From assembly GCF_014207235.1 (NCBI RefSeq), contig NZ_JACHDA010000010.1, positions 1-64,000 of the forward strand: 64,000 nt of DNA, read 5' to 3'. Made by a program: the position numbers and the translations under genes. The first letter of the stretch is position 1. Every line of letters begins with the position of its first letter. The notes beneath the pieces are model-generated. The model was not told the origin of the DNA. It made no database searches and saw only the letters and a program-made list of their open reading frames with translations. The stretch is from Sphingopyxis sp. JAI128. Lineage in GTDB: Bacteria > Pseudomonadota > Alphaproteobacteria > Sphingomonadales > Sphingomonadaceae. This document shows, one piece after another, positions 33,412 to 41,355 of this stretch.

Positions 33412-34452
33412 TCAGCCAATTTCTCGATGCCAGGCCTTCTCGGAATGATCGGGATCGCCGATAAGGATCAGCCCATCTTTGCCCGCGCTTCGGTCTTCCC
33501 GCAGTCGCGCGCCGTCACCATCGGGCGTGAACTCCCCCAGGAAGCTGAAAAGGTCGCCAGCGGAGCGAGCGTCGTTTATACTGCGGACGAGCTTGTAGAC
33601 ATGTCTATCGATACCGAACCGCCAACCCGGCATGAATTCGATCCCGATATAATTGCCACCGATTTCGCGGGCAGAGACTTCGAACAGAGGGTCCAACACA
33701 CTTGCGTAAGCTTGCCGGATCAGCCGCGGCCATTCCGCGACATAATGGTAGGACCGGTTTGCCGGCGGATCGGTAATTTGCCCGATCAGGCCCGATTGAT
33801 CGAAGCCGAACACGCACGCCGTGCGCGTAACAGGGGGGATCCCGTTTACGGAGGCGACTTTGCAAGCTTGCCGAAGCGCCTTGTTTCGCGCTGCGTTGAT
33901 ATCCTTCTGGGTAACGCCTTGAGCGTTAAATCCGGCGCGGCCCTTGCTTTCGAGGACATGAACCTGGCCAGGTCCCGAAAAGGCAAGAAAATCGGGTTCC
34001 GATTTGACGCCAGCCGTCACTGAATGTCTGAAATATTTCGGCATGGTCTTCGGATATTCTCCGCTGACCGAAGACGGGACCCAGGACCCGGTATGCGATT
34101 CAAGCGGTACCACGACATGAGCTTTGAGGTGGGTTTGAGCAAACCAGTGAGTCAGGGTTTCGCCGAGGAGAAACGCGTCGCTTTTCCTCTGGGACGACGT
34201 CAGATGCATGAATCCGGCAGTTGGGAAAAGATCGGACGAAAGCAGGCTGTAGATTGTCGCGACACCCCGGAGCGACCACCAGAATGGCCCGCTCAGATGA
34301 TGCGCCGGGTGGCTTGGTCCGAGTGTGATCAGCGATCGCGCGAGCGCGAGCCGGGTAGCGCTAATCGTCGTCACGCCAGACAGATGCTGAAAGCCTGTAG
34401 GAAAGCCGGTGCAGACGAGTGCCTTGTGTCCTGAAGAAAATGGATGCGCCAT
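33412..34452 (-). CDS. Hypothetical protein with PD-(D/E)xK-like motif
   Basis: This encodes 346 residues. The central part has SEPDFLAFSGPGQVHVLESKGRAG: Asp, then about 15 residues, then ExK, matching the PD-(D/E)xK nuclease core. The N-terminal third contains GPFWWSLRGVATIYSLLSSD and HLTSSQRKSDAFLLGE, which I do not assign. It could be a DNA-cleaving defence effector or a restriction-related protein. The start is uncertain. The plus-strand frame over the same place (33055-34023) is a shadow. Confidence 0.55.
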   Translation of the reverse strand: MAHPFSSGHKALVCTGFPTGFQHLSGVTTISATRLALARSLITLGPSHPAHHLSGPFWWSLRGVATIYSLLSSDLFPTAGFMHLTSSQRKSDAFLLGETLTHWFAQTHLKAHVVVPLESHTGSWVPSSVSGEYPKTMPKYFRHSVTAGVKSEPDFLAFSGPGQVHVLESKGRAGFNAQGVTQKDINAARNKALRQACKVASVNGIPPVTRTACVFGFDQSGLIGQITDPPANRSYHYVAEWPRLIRQAYASVLDPLFEVSAREIGGNYIGIEFMPGWRFGIDRHVYKLVRSINDARSAGDLFSFLGEFTPDGDGARLREDRSAGKDGLILIGDPDHSEKAWHREIG

Positions 34453-34553
34453 GCCCGGGATGTGAAGGGCCTGACGTCAAAAGTCGATCCTGATCCTGAC
34501 GAAACGCAGTCTTCCGGCGAAGCAAATACCCGGGGCGCTGCGCTCGAAGGACA

Positions 34554-35534
34554 CTAGTCCATAAGCTTGAGGGCGTCGATGAGCGGGATGAGACGATCGC
34601 CCGCGCGGTCGAGGATGCTGTCCGCTGCCGCAATGAGCCGCGCCTTCTCGCCTCGTGTGACGGGGAAACGGCGTCCGCCGATCTCGATCACGCCGCGCAC
34701 CGCGATCGTCATCGACGTCCGGCCCTTGTACGGCATTTTCAACTCCGTAGCGCGCGCGCAGCCCCAGCTTCGCGGACGGTCCCGGTCGCGGCAATCGAGA
34801 TCGATCAGCCAGTCGTCTTTCGATATGCCTTCGAACTGTAAACCCCAGGATTTGCGGAAGTCCGGCGCCTTCCGAGTATTGGGCAGTCGCGCCGCCGATT
34901 TGAACGAGCGAAGATCTGCGGCAAGATCGTCGGGCAAAGGCCGGGCATAAGCCGCGACATAGACTTTAGCGAACGCATCTGGCGCAGCCTTTGCCGCCTC
35001 GAAAAGCGGTGTTCCATGCGGGAGGTCGAACAGCATCGGCGGCAGCGCCGCGCGCGCCTCCTTCGCCTCCGCGATCGCTGCGCGGGTCACGCGCTTCGTG
35101 TTCTCCCTGTCGCTCCAAAGCTCGTCGAACATTTCAGCAACGTCGTGCACGAATGTCGGCTCTTTGCTCAGAACATTGGCCTCGATCCATCCGAGCGCTG
35201 CCGTGCCTTCGACGGTTAGTCCATTTGAGGATGCGTTCGACGACCCCACGATAGCCGCATCCGGCGTCGCATAGATTTTGGCATGAAGGCGCGCATTCGA
35301 GCGAACACGGATTTTGCGGTCGAGCAGCGTTTCAATCACGCACGGATTGCATCCGGGATGCGACAAATTGCAGATGACCCGGACCGGCGCATTATGTGAA
35401 AGGCCAAGCCGGTCTGGAGCACCCGTACCCCAGAAGGGAACGGCTATGACCCCCTGCCCCGACGCCTTGAGCGCCGACTTAAAAACCCGGGCGACCGCAT
35501 GTTCGCGAAGCAACTTCGGGCCCGCTAGCATCAT
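34554..35534 (-). CDS. Phospholipase D-like protein (single HxK motif)
   Basis: This encodes 326 residues from ATG 35534, chosen because GGGAGGAAGA stands directly before it. The motif LHAKIYATPDAAIVGSSNAS is the HKD signature of the PLD superfamily (HxK, then Asp, then GSSN). Only one copy is present, so it would act as a dimer, like bacterial nucleases of the Nuc/BfiI type. The C-terminal half has a small domain (SWGCARATELKMPYKG) I cannot assign. Its start overlaps the stop of a 78-residue upstream frame. It is the last gene of the block before the tRNA. Confidence 0.65.
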   Translation of the reverse strand: MMLAGPKLLREHAVARVFKSALKASGQGVIAVPFWGTGAPDRLGLSHNAPVRVICNLSHPGCNPCVIETLLDRKIRVRSNARLHAKIYATPDAAIVGSSNASSNGLTVEGTAALGWIEANVLSKEPTFVHDVAEMFDELWSDRENTKRVTRAAIAEAKEARAALPPMLFDLPHGTPLFEAAKAAPDAFAKVYVAAYARPLPDDLAADLRSFKSAARLPNTRKAPDFRKSWGLQFEGISKDDWLIDLDCRDRDRPRSWGCARATELKMPYKGRTSMTIAVRGVIEIGGRRFPVTRGEKARLIAAADSILDRAGDRLIPLIDALKLMD

Positions 35535-35767
35535 TCTTCCTCCCGGGAATCGCTCCATCGTCGCTTGTTGATAGGACGATTTCTGGCGACGAGCGAGATG
35601 ACGCCGCGAGTCCAGCCGTGCACGAGATCGAAAGGTCCGCGATGCGAGCCGGAAGAGCGAGGTCTCACGGCTGCAGAAAACATAAGGTCAGGCGTGTATT
35701 GAATTGCCCGGAGCACCGCGGAAATCTGCTTGTAGTTCCTTCCGATGTTGTTCCAATTTTGTTGCAC
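35531..35767 (-). CDS. Small hypothetical protein coupled to the PLD-like gene
   Basis: This encodes about 78 residues from a GTG at 35767; the exact start is uncertain. Its TGA overlaps the ATG of the PLD-like gene in an ATGA junction, a typical sign of translational coupling and the best evidence that it is real. The sequence (NWNNIGRNYKQISAVLRAI, later a basic C-terminus) suggests a small nucleic-acid binding protein, but I do not recognise it. Confidence 0.4.
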   Translation of the reverse strand: MQQNWNNIGRNYKQISAVLRAIQYTPDLMFSAAVRPRSSGSHRGPFDLVHGWTRGVISLVARNRPINKRRWSDSREEE

Positions 35768-35870
35768 GGACCTGCCGAGAGCCGAGCGAACCCACGGAAA
35801 TCTGCGGTATTACACGTAACGCCACGGAATCACGTTTCCGAGAGAAAACCCCGCTAAGTCATTGAAAAGA

Positions 35871-35947
35871 TGGTGCACCCGGCGGGATTCGAACCCACGG
35901 CCCCCAGATTAGGAATCTGATGCTCTATCCTGCTGAGCTACGGGTGC
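35871..35947 (-). tRNA. tRNA-Arg(CCT)
   Basis: The 77 nucleotides fold into a full cloverleaf: acceptor GCACCCG/CGGGTGC, D-arm GCTC/GAGC, anticodon stem ATCAGA/TCTGG region with loop TTCCTAA and anticodon CCT (complement of 35911-35913), T-loop TTCGAAT and encoded CCA at 35873-35871. Its 3' end faces left, towards the accessory block, and a copy of the 3' 45 bases in the same orientation lies at 3251-3295. tRNA genes of this type are classical integration sites. Confidence 0.95.
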
Positions 35948-35982
35948 GCCGCGGTTCGTGTAGCGGCGGGCGACGCACAGCG

Positions 35983-36150
35983 TCAATCGGCTCGATCAAT
36001 TAACTTCCCGGCACGTCGGCGCCCGGCGCACGCGGCGGCGCGCGCGCGATTCTCGCGCTGCGCCAGCTCTTCGTATCGGCAAAGCGGAACGGGCTCGGGC
36101 GCTGCGGGCTTCGGCGCCGGGCGTTCGTCGCGGCGGTCAGTTGATCGCAT
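35983..36150 (-). CDS. Small hypothetical protein downstream of DUF1178
   Basis: This encodes 55 residues, basic and Ala/Arg-rich, containing LCRYEELAQRENRARAAACAGRRRAG. The ATG lies inside the end of the DUF1178 gene (14 bases overlap), so translation would be coupled. No domain is recognised. It is the last frame of the grxC-DUF1178 transcription unit before the tRNA gene. Confidence 0.5.
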   Translation of the reverse strand: MRSTDRRDERPAPKPAAPEPVPLCRYEELAQRENRARAAACAGRRRAGKLIDRAD

Positions 36151-36607
36151 CGGGGGGCGCGATCGGCACGAGCAACGGCATCGCGGCGATCCCGTCGTCG
36201 CGCAGTCCTTGCGCTTCCTCGGGCGATGCCTGACCATGAATCAGGTCCTCGGCGACGCGGCCTTCGTGCATCGCCCGCGCCGCATCGGCAAACTCGCGGC
36301 CGACCCAGCGCGATCGCGGCAACATTTCGGCCTGCTTTGCCGCAATCTCGGCGATCACCTTGCGCACCAGCTCGGGGGACGGGTCGCCGGTAGCCGGCGC
36401 GGCGGCCGGTTGGGCGGGAACGGCGGAGAGCTGGTTCGACTTGGCGCCGACGCGCGGCGCCATCACCGCTTTGCGAACCTCGCCATCGCCGCAGACCGGG
36501 CAGGCGATCAGCCCGCGCCCCTGCTGGTCGGCAAAGCTGTCGCTGCTCGCGAACCAGGCTTCGAACCGGTGGCCGCCGGCGGCGCAACAAAGGTCGAAGA
36601 CGATCAA
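36137..36607 (-). CDS. DUF1178 family protein
   Basis: This encodes 156 residues. The start is TTG at 36607 (LIVFDLCC as Met-IVFDL), 1 base after the grxC stop; the upstream ATG would run far into grxC. Family features are FDLCCAAGGHRFEAWFASS, a zinc-ribbon-like CPVCG and the C-terminal EEAQGLRDDGIAAMPLL. The function of DUF1178 is unknown. It is translationally coupled to grxC. Confidence 0.8.
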   Translation of the reverse strand: MIVFDLCCAAGGHRFEAWFASSDSFADQQGRGLIACPVCGDGEVRKAVMAPRVGAKSNQLSAVPAQPAAAPATGDPSPELVRKVIAEIAAKQAEMLPRSRWVGREFADAARAMHEGRVAEDLIHGQASPEEAQGLRDDGIAAMPLLVPIAPPDAIN

Positions 36608-36608
36608 T

Positions 36609-36869
36609 TCAGCCAATCCCGAGCAGGGGGTCGAGCCCGCCACGCGCATCGAGCGCCGCCATGTCGTCGCTGCCGCCGATATGTTTGCCGTCGATGAAAA
36701 TCTGCGGAACGGTACGCGAGCCGCCGGCGCGTTCGACCATCGCGTCGAACCCGGCGCGGTCCATCGTCACGTCGATCTCGCGATATTCGATCCCCTTGCG
36801 ATCGAGCAGCGCCTTCGCGCGCGTGCAATAGGGGCAAAGGAATTTGGTAAAAACTTCAATCTTGGCCAT
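36609..36869 (-). CDS. grxC: Glutaredoxin 3
   Basis: This encodes 86 residues, the normal length. The active site is CPYC at residues 12-15, then the cis-Pro segment TVPQIFIDGKHIGG and GG near the end for glutathione binding. It reduces disulfides with electrons from glutathione and sits in the cytosol. It lies directly downstream of comF (4 bases) and upstream of DUF1178, a common order in sphingomonads. Confidence 0.95.
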   Translation of the reverse strand: MAKIEVFTKFLCPYCTRAKALLDRKGIEYREIDVTMDRAGFDAMVERAGGSRTVPQIFIDGKHIGGSDDMAALDARGGLDPLLGIG

Positions 36870-36873
36870 CTGG

Positions 36874-37737
36874 CTATCCTGTCATCGCTTGGTCTCTCAT
36901 ATCGGAATCCAACGTTGCAAAGTCAAATATGTTGCCCCTCATCAGCGCGTCGGGAACAACCCGCGCCCAGGTCAGGGCGGATACCCGCGCCGCGCCGCTG
37001 CGCCGCAAAACCCGCGCCGCCGCGCGCAAGGTCGCGCCGCTTGCATGGACATCGTCGACAAGCACCAGATGTTTTCCCGCAGCACGCGATTTCGCGCCGG
37101 GCGCAAGCGCGAACGCCCCGGCGACGACGCGCGCGCGTTCCTTCCGCCCCTTGCCGCGCAACGGCGCGGTCGCGCGCGTCCGCAGAAGCAAATGATGGTC
37201 GCGCGGCGTACCGGCGATCCGGGCCAGTTCGTCGGTCATCAAGGCGGCCTGGTTGAACCCGCGCGACCAGAGCCGCCAGCGATGGAGCGGTATCGGCACC
37301 AGCAGCATCTCCGCGTCGCCGGCCAACGCCGCGAGGGGCCGCGCCATCAGCTGCGCCATCAAGCGGGCGTGCCCTGTCCGCCGGCCATATTTGAGCCGCA
37401 ACGCCACCGTCCGCGCAACCGTGCCATAGGCAACCGCCGCCGGGGCGCCGTCGAAGGGCGGCGGACTGGCAAGGCACGCGCCGCACGCCATCCACGTGCC
37501 GGGCAGCGCAGTGGGCAAGGGGATCGAGCAATGGGCACAGGCGGGTCCGCCCATGAAATCGAGCGACGACCAGCACGCCACGCAAAATTGCCGGTCTTCG
37601 CCGACGATCAGGCCGCAACCGGGGCAGCGCGGCGGCAAGGCATAGTTGACGGCCGCGCGCATCGCGCCGCGCACGCCGCGAAGCAGCGCGCCCGCGGCCG
37701 CGGCTTTTTCTTCGACTTCCCCCGTCGCCATCGCCAT
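36874..37737 (-). CDS. comF: ComF family phosphoribosyltransferase-like protein
   Basis: This encodes 287 residues from MAMATGE at 37737 (an alternative ATG at 37755 adds 6 residues). The N-terminus has zinc-binding Cys pairs CPGC, CVAC, CAHC and CGAC. The PRTase part has LLVPIPLHRWRLWSRGFNQA and the PRPP loop LVLVDDVHASGATL. ComF proteins support DNA uptake in competent bacteria and gluconate/amidophosphoribosyl-like roles in others. It is divergent from a methyltransferase gene. Confidence 0.9.
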   Translation of the reverse strand: MAMATGEVEEKAAAAGALLRGVRGAMRAAVNYALPPRCPGCGLIVGEDRQFCVACWSSLDFMGGPACAHCSIPLPTALPGTWMACGACLASPPPFDGAPAAVAYGTVARTVALRLKYGRRTGHARLMAQLMARPLAALAGDAEMLLVPIPLHRWRLWSRGFNQAALMTDELARIAGTPRDHHLLLRTRATAPLRGKGRKERARVVAGAFALAPGAKSRAAGKHLVLVDDVHASGATLRAAARVLRRSGAARVSALTWARVVPDALMRGNIFDFATLDSDMRDQAMTG

Positions 37738-37779
37738 CCCCCGCTTGTGAAGCATGGCAGAGGACGGCACAAGCGGCGC

Positions 37780-38631
37780 ATGTCCCAGCCTCCCCGCCCG
37801 CTTTTTTCTTCCGCACGCCATCGCGCCCAGCGCGACCGTATGGCGCGATTGCCCCCGTCGGCGAATTTCCTCGCGCCGATCGTCGCCGAAACCCTGCTCG
37901 ACCGGTTGACGATGGTGACGCGCGAATTTCCCCGTACCCTGTTGATCGGCGCGCACGACGCGGCGCTCGCCGACCATCTGCGCGCGACCGGCACCACCTT
38001 GACGATGATCGAGGCGGGTCCGCGGCTCGCCGCAACGCAGGGCGCGATGGCGGTCGAGGCCGACGCCGTCGACCTGCCCTTCGCCAGCTTCGACCTCATC
38101 GTCTGGCCCGGCGGGCTCGACGGCATCAACGATGTGCCGGGCGCGCTCGTGCGCCTCCGCGCCCTGCTGGCGCCCGACGGCCTGCTCCTCGGCACGTTCG
38201 TCGGCGACGGAAGCCTGCCGAAACTGCGCCGCGCGGTCATGTCCGACGGGGTGCGGCCGGTCGCCCGGCTGCATCCCCAAATCGACCTCGCGGCGATGGG
38301 CAATCTGCTCCAGCGCGTCGGTTTTGCGCTGCCGGTCGTCGACGTCGAGGCGTTGTCGGTGCGGTACGGCGACTGGTTCGCGCTGGTCCGCGACCTCCGC
38401 GCGACGGGGCTGTCGAGCCGGCTCGATCCCGCGCCCCCGCCGCTGACCCGCGAGGAAGTCGCGCGCATCGCGGTCGCCTTCGGCGCGCAGGCGGATGCCG
38501 ACGGGCGCACTGCCGAGAGCTTTCGTCTCGTGCATTTCAGCGGCTGGGCACCGCATCCCGACCAGCCGCAGCCGGCCCGCCGCGGCAGCGGGTCGGCGTC
38601 GCTCGCCGAGGCTTTGAAACCGAAAAGCTAG
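37780..38631 (+). CDS. SAM-dependent methyltransferase (BioC/NDUFAF5-like)
   Basis: This encodes 283 residues from ATG 37780. It has a class I methyltransferase fold: TLLIGAHDAAL (degenerate motif I), MIEAGPRLA (acidic end of strand 2), AVDLPFASFDLIVWPGGLDGIND (motif II) and LLAPDGLLLGTFVG. In alphaproteobacteria such genes next to comF and grxC are annotated as NDUFAF5-like or BioC-like methyltransferases. The exact substrate cannot be told. The frame is open far upstream, but that region is the comF gene on the other strand. Confidence 0.8.
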   Translation: MSQPPRPLFSSARHRAQRDRMARLPPSANFLAPIVAETLLDRLTMVTREFPRTLLIGAHDAALADHLRATGTTLTMIEAGPRLAATQGAMAVEADAVDLPFASFDLIVWPGGLDGINDVPGALVRLRALLAPDGLLLGTFVGDGSLPKLRRAVMSDGVRPVARLHPQIDLAAMGNLLQRVGFALPVVDVEALSVRYGDWFALVRDLRATGLSSRLDPAPPPLTREEVARIAVAFGAQADADGRTAESFRLVHFSGWAPHPDQPQPARRGSGSASLAEALKPKS

Positions 38632-38641
38632 GGCCGGCTCC

Positions 38642-38659
38642 CTAGGGTCAGGACCCTAG
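38642..38659. terminator. Palindrome between convergent methyltransferase and mutT genes
   Basis: A perfect 8-bp inverted repeat, CTAGGGTC-AG-GACCCTAG, lies across the mutT stop codon and 10 bases after the methyltransferase stop. The loop is only two bases and no T-run follows, so a terminator role is possible but not certain. Confidence 0.35.
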
Positions 38660-39084
38660 ATCAACGCCTCGAGCAAGCCGATCAGCGGCTTGTCGGCGGG
38701 CGGCATCGCCAGCCCGTGCAGTTCGACGGGACGCACCCAGCGCAGCGCGCTGGCGTGTTGCGCGACCGGCGTGCCGCGCCATTTGCGGCACACATAGAGC
38801 AGCAGCAGCAGATGCCGGTCGCCCAGCATGTCGCTGGCGAAGCAGGCGGGCGCAAGGCAGGCCTGGTCGACGTCGATCGCCAGTTCCTCGCCCAGTTCGC
38901 GGATCAGCGCCGCTTCGGGCGTCTCGTCCGCCTCGATCTTGCCGCCCGGAAACTCCCACAGCCCGGCCATCGGCAGGCCTTCGGGCCGCTGCTGCACAAG
39001 TAATCGTCCGTCGCGGTCGACCAACGCCGCGGCGACGACGGCAAGGCCATTTTTTGGCGGTTTTCCGGGGCTGGACACGGACAA
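38656..39084 (-). CDS. mutT: 8-oxo-dGTP diphosphatase (MutT)
   Basis: This encodes 142 residues. The Nudix box is complete (GGKIEADETPEAALIRELGEE, matching Gx5Ex7REUxEExGU). The N-terminal VVAAALVDRDGRLLVQQRP and the EFPGG approach are typical of MutT. It removes oxidised dGTP from the nucleotide pool. The gene is convergent with the methyltransferase and divergent from the first Flp pilin. Confidence 0.9.
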   Translation of the reverse strand: MSVSSPGKPPKNGLAVVAAALVDRDGRLLVQQRPEGLPMAGLWEFPGGKIEADETPEAALIRELGEELAIDVDQACLAPACFASDMLGDRHLLLLLYVCRKWRGTPVAQHASALRWVRPVELHGLAMPPADKPLIGLLEALI

Positions 39085-39150
39085 ATTGTTAACCTTCCTA
39101 TGCGAATAAGGGAACCCTCGGGAACTATAAATTCAGTCAGGGGTGGAACA

Positions 39151-39321
39151 ATGCGCAACATTTACAGGCTGATGCGGTCGACCAGGGCCGCGACAGCCGT
39201 CGAATATGGGCTGATACTGGCCCTCGTCTTTCTGGCGGCCGTGACCGCTGTCGGCAATGTGGCGAACTCGACCGGCAGCATGTGGAACGATGTTTCGGAC
39301 GCGGCCCAGAAGAACATGTAA
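39151..39321 (+). CDS. Flp/Fap-type pilin (first copy)
   Basis: This encodes 56 residues. A short basic leader (MRNIYRLMRSTRA) is followed by the pilin core ATAVEYGLILALVFLAAV with the Glu-Tyr pair needed for processing and assembly. The residue before the cleavage site is Ala instead of the usual Gly, as in the second copy. AGGGGTGGA lies upstream as ribosome binding site. No tad/cpa assembly genes are in the window. Confidence 0.85.
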   Translation: MRNIYRLMRSTRAATAVEYGLILALVFLAAVTAVGNVANSTGSMWNDVSDAAQKNM

Positions 39322-39468
39322 CGCCGCCGCCAACGTCCCTTTTTTGGACAAATCGGACGTAGCGACCTCCTTGGCACATTAAGATTTTCAAAACCTATTC
39401 GCCCTAGAACCGCAGATGTTGACCCAGACCAGACCGTCAACAGGGTAAGTGAAATCAGGAGACCAGTC

Positions 39469-39636
39469 ATGAAGTTCATCAAGAAATTCGCTCGCGACAC
39501 CAAGGCCGCGACCGCCATCGAATACGGCCTGATCGCCGCTCTCATCGCCGTCGCCGGCATCACCGCGATGGGCGCCGTTGGCGACAGCGTCGAAAACACC
39601 TTCAACAAGGTCGATAGCGGCCTGAAGAAGACCTAA
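39469..39636 (+). CDS. Flp/Fap-type pilin (second copy)
   Basis: This encodes 55 residues: leader MKFIKKFARDTKA, core ATAIEYGLIAALIAVAGITAM, and a short polar tail. It is the more canonical of the two pilins and has AGGAG upstream. A strong terminator follows. The pair is 147 bases apart and probably co-regulated. Confidence 0.9.
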   Translation: MKFIKKFARDTKAATAIEYGLIAALIAVAGITAMGAVGDSVENTFNKVDSGLKKT

Positions 39637-39682
39637 GCTTTCTGACGTTCGGCCCGCTTCGCCGGGCCAACCGAAAAGAAAG

Positions 39683-39711
39683 GGCGGTGGCTTTGTCACC
39701 GCCCTTTTTTG
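39683..39711 (+). terminator. Rho-independent terminator after the Flp pilin genes
   Basis: An 8-bp stem GGGCGGTG/CACCGCCC with a 7-base loop is followed by six T residues at 39706-39711. It also lies just beyond the end of the convergent M48 protease gene. Confidence 0.9.
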
Positions 39712-39720
39712 TCCGCGCGC

Positions 39721-41220
39721 CTATCGGCTGGCGTAGACGACGATCTTGACCCGTTGCCCCGGGGTCAGCCGGCTCGATGCGGTCAGGCGGTTGAGCACCT
39801 GGAAACGTTCGGCCTGATAATCCCTGTATGCCATGCGGCGGGCAAGGCTTGCCACCGTGTCACCGCGCCCGACCGTCACCACGTCGATCCGCCGCAGCTT
39901 GATCGCCGCCGCCTCGGCCGCGCTCAGCCGACGGACGCTGCCGAACATCGCATTGAACGCGCCGCCGCCGCCTGCCTTGGTCAGCGTGACGAAATGAAAG
40001 GCGCTGCTGCGCGAAAATTCATAGGCAAAGACGGTCACATCGACCTGCCCCGACTGGCTGTTCACACGCGCGGTCGAATAGAAGGCGGGAATGCCGTTCA
40101 CCGTCGTCCGCTGGATCGTGCCGGGACTGATCGCGGTGTTGCCCGCAACCGCCTTGAACGCGGCAGCGATATAAGCGTTCATGTCGCCGCTGTAGGGGCC
40201 GGTCGTGAATTGCGCCTGCCCGCCATTACCGCTGATCGACACGGCGGTGGCGCCGTTCTGCATGCCATATCCGTTCGGCACGGTGAACCGCAGCCGAAGA
40301 TCGGGGTGGAGGAAATCGCGCCCCTCGACCACACCCTGCGCGGGATCGTCGCCAAAAAGCACGCCGTCAACCGATGCGAAAAAGGCGTCGGCGTTGCGGT
40401 TGCCCCCGCCGCCGCCGACGCGGCGCGCCAGCGTCTGCGCGTTGCGCACGCGCGACGCGGGATCGGGGTGGGTGCTCGCCCATTCGGGCAGCGAGCGCGC
40501 ATCGCCCCCCGCCAGCCGCGCATCGAGGCTGGTCTGCGCGGCGAGGCTGGCGAGCATCGTCGACAGCGCGAGCGGATCATAACCCGCGCTGCGCAGGTAC
40601 TGGACGCCGAGCTGGTCGGCCTGCAATTCCTGGCTGCGCGAAAAGCCCAGCGTGAAATATTGGGCGACCTTCATGGAATTATTCTGGAGCAAACCGCCAA
40701 GCCCGCCGAGCAGCCCGCCATTGTCGCCGATCGCGCCGCCAAGCACCGCGCCAAGCACGCCGAGGATGGTGTTGCGCGTCGCCGCCGACTGGCGTTTCTT
40801 GCTGTGCTGCGCCGCGACATGGCCGACTTCGTGACCGAGCACCCCCGCCAGTTCGGCCTCGTCGTTCATCAATGCCATCAGCTGGCGCGTGACATAGACA
40901 TAGCCGCCGGGGATCGCGAAGGCGTTGTTCACCGGCGAATTGAGCAGGGTCACGGTGAAATCGTTCGGGCTGCGCGACAGGCCCGACTGGACGGCGATAT
41001 TCTGTCCGATGCGGTTCACATAGGAGGCCTGCGGACCGTTATAGGCGCCGCCGAACTCCTGGAGGAGCTGCGGATGCGCCTCGTCGCCCTGCTTGCGTTC
41101 GGCGGGCGAGATATTGGTCTGCGTCTTGATCGCCTTCAACTGCGCATCGGCCGCGCCGGCGATCGCGATACCCCCCATCGCCAGCGCCGCCGCCAGCGTC
41201 TTTCCGGTCGTCCAGCTCAT
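39721..41220 (-). CDS. M48 family metalloprotease, periplasmic
   Basis: This encodes 499 residues from ATG 41220. A signal peptide (AAALAMGGIAIAGAADA) leads it to the periplasm. The zinc motif HEVGH lies at about residue 130 and the third ligand Glu in SRSQELQADQLG. The C-terminal part ends in VVTVGRGDTVASLARRM, a LysM-like or related fold. It resembles BepA/YfgC-type proteases that control outer-membrane protein quality. A plus-strand frame over the same area is a shadow. Confidence 0.85.
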   Translation of the reverse strand: MSWTTGKTLAAALAMGGIAIAGAADAQLKAIKTQTNISPAERKQGDEAHPQLLQEFGGAYNGPQASYVNRIGQNIAVQSGLSRSPNDFTVTLLNSPVNNAFAIPGGYVYVTRQLMALMNDEAELAGVLGHEVGHVAAQHSKKRQSAATRNTILGVLGAVLGGAIGDNGGLLGGLGGLLQNNSMKVAQYFTLGFSRSQELQADQLGVQYLRSAGYDPLALSTMLASLAAQTSLDARLAGGDARSLPEWASTHPDPASRVRNAQTLARRVGGGGGNRNADAFFASVDGVLFGDDPAQGVVEGRDFLHPDLRLRFTVPNGYGMQNGATAVSISGNGGQAQFTTGPYSGDMNAYIAAAFKAVAGNTAISPGTIQRTTVNGIPAFYSTARVNSQSGQVDVTVFAYEFSRSSAFHFVTLTKAGGGGAFNAMFGSVRRLSAAEAAAIKLRRIDVVTVGRGDTVASLARRMAYRDYQAERFQVLNRLTASSRLTPGQRVKIVVYASR

Positions 41221-41355
41221 CGAAATGCCTCCCACTCGATCGTTCGCTCGGGACTATTCCCCTTGCGCGACAAGACAAGCCCCCGATGGACCGCAGCCTG
41301 CCGTTTTCGGTAAAAGAACGCCAAGACCCGCGATCGGGTTCCGGCGGGAACGCTG

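Noticed and set aside
33055..34023. 322-residue plus-strand frame
   Set aside because: It lies across a DUF2493 remnant and a PD-(D/E)xK protein on the minus strand; those have recognisable motifs while the plus frame has none.
36844..37779. Long plus-strand extension of the methyltransferase frame back to 36844
   Set aside because: The region is the well-supported comF gene on the other strand. The plus frame has Arg/Gln/His-rich composition typical of a shadow in GC-rich DNA.
39709..41313. 534-residue plus-strand frame
   Set aside because: It is antisense to the M48 protease with HEVGH motif and signal peptide; its own composition is Arg/His/Gly-rich without domains.
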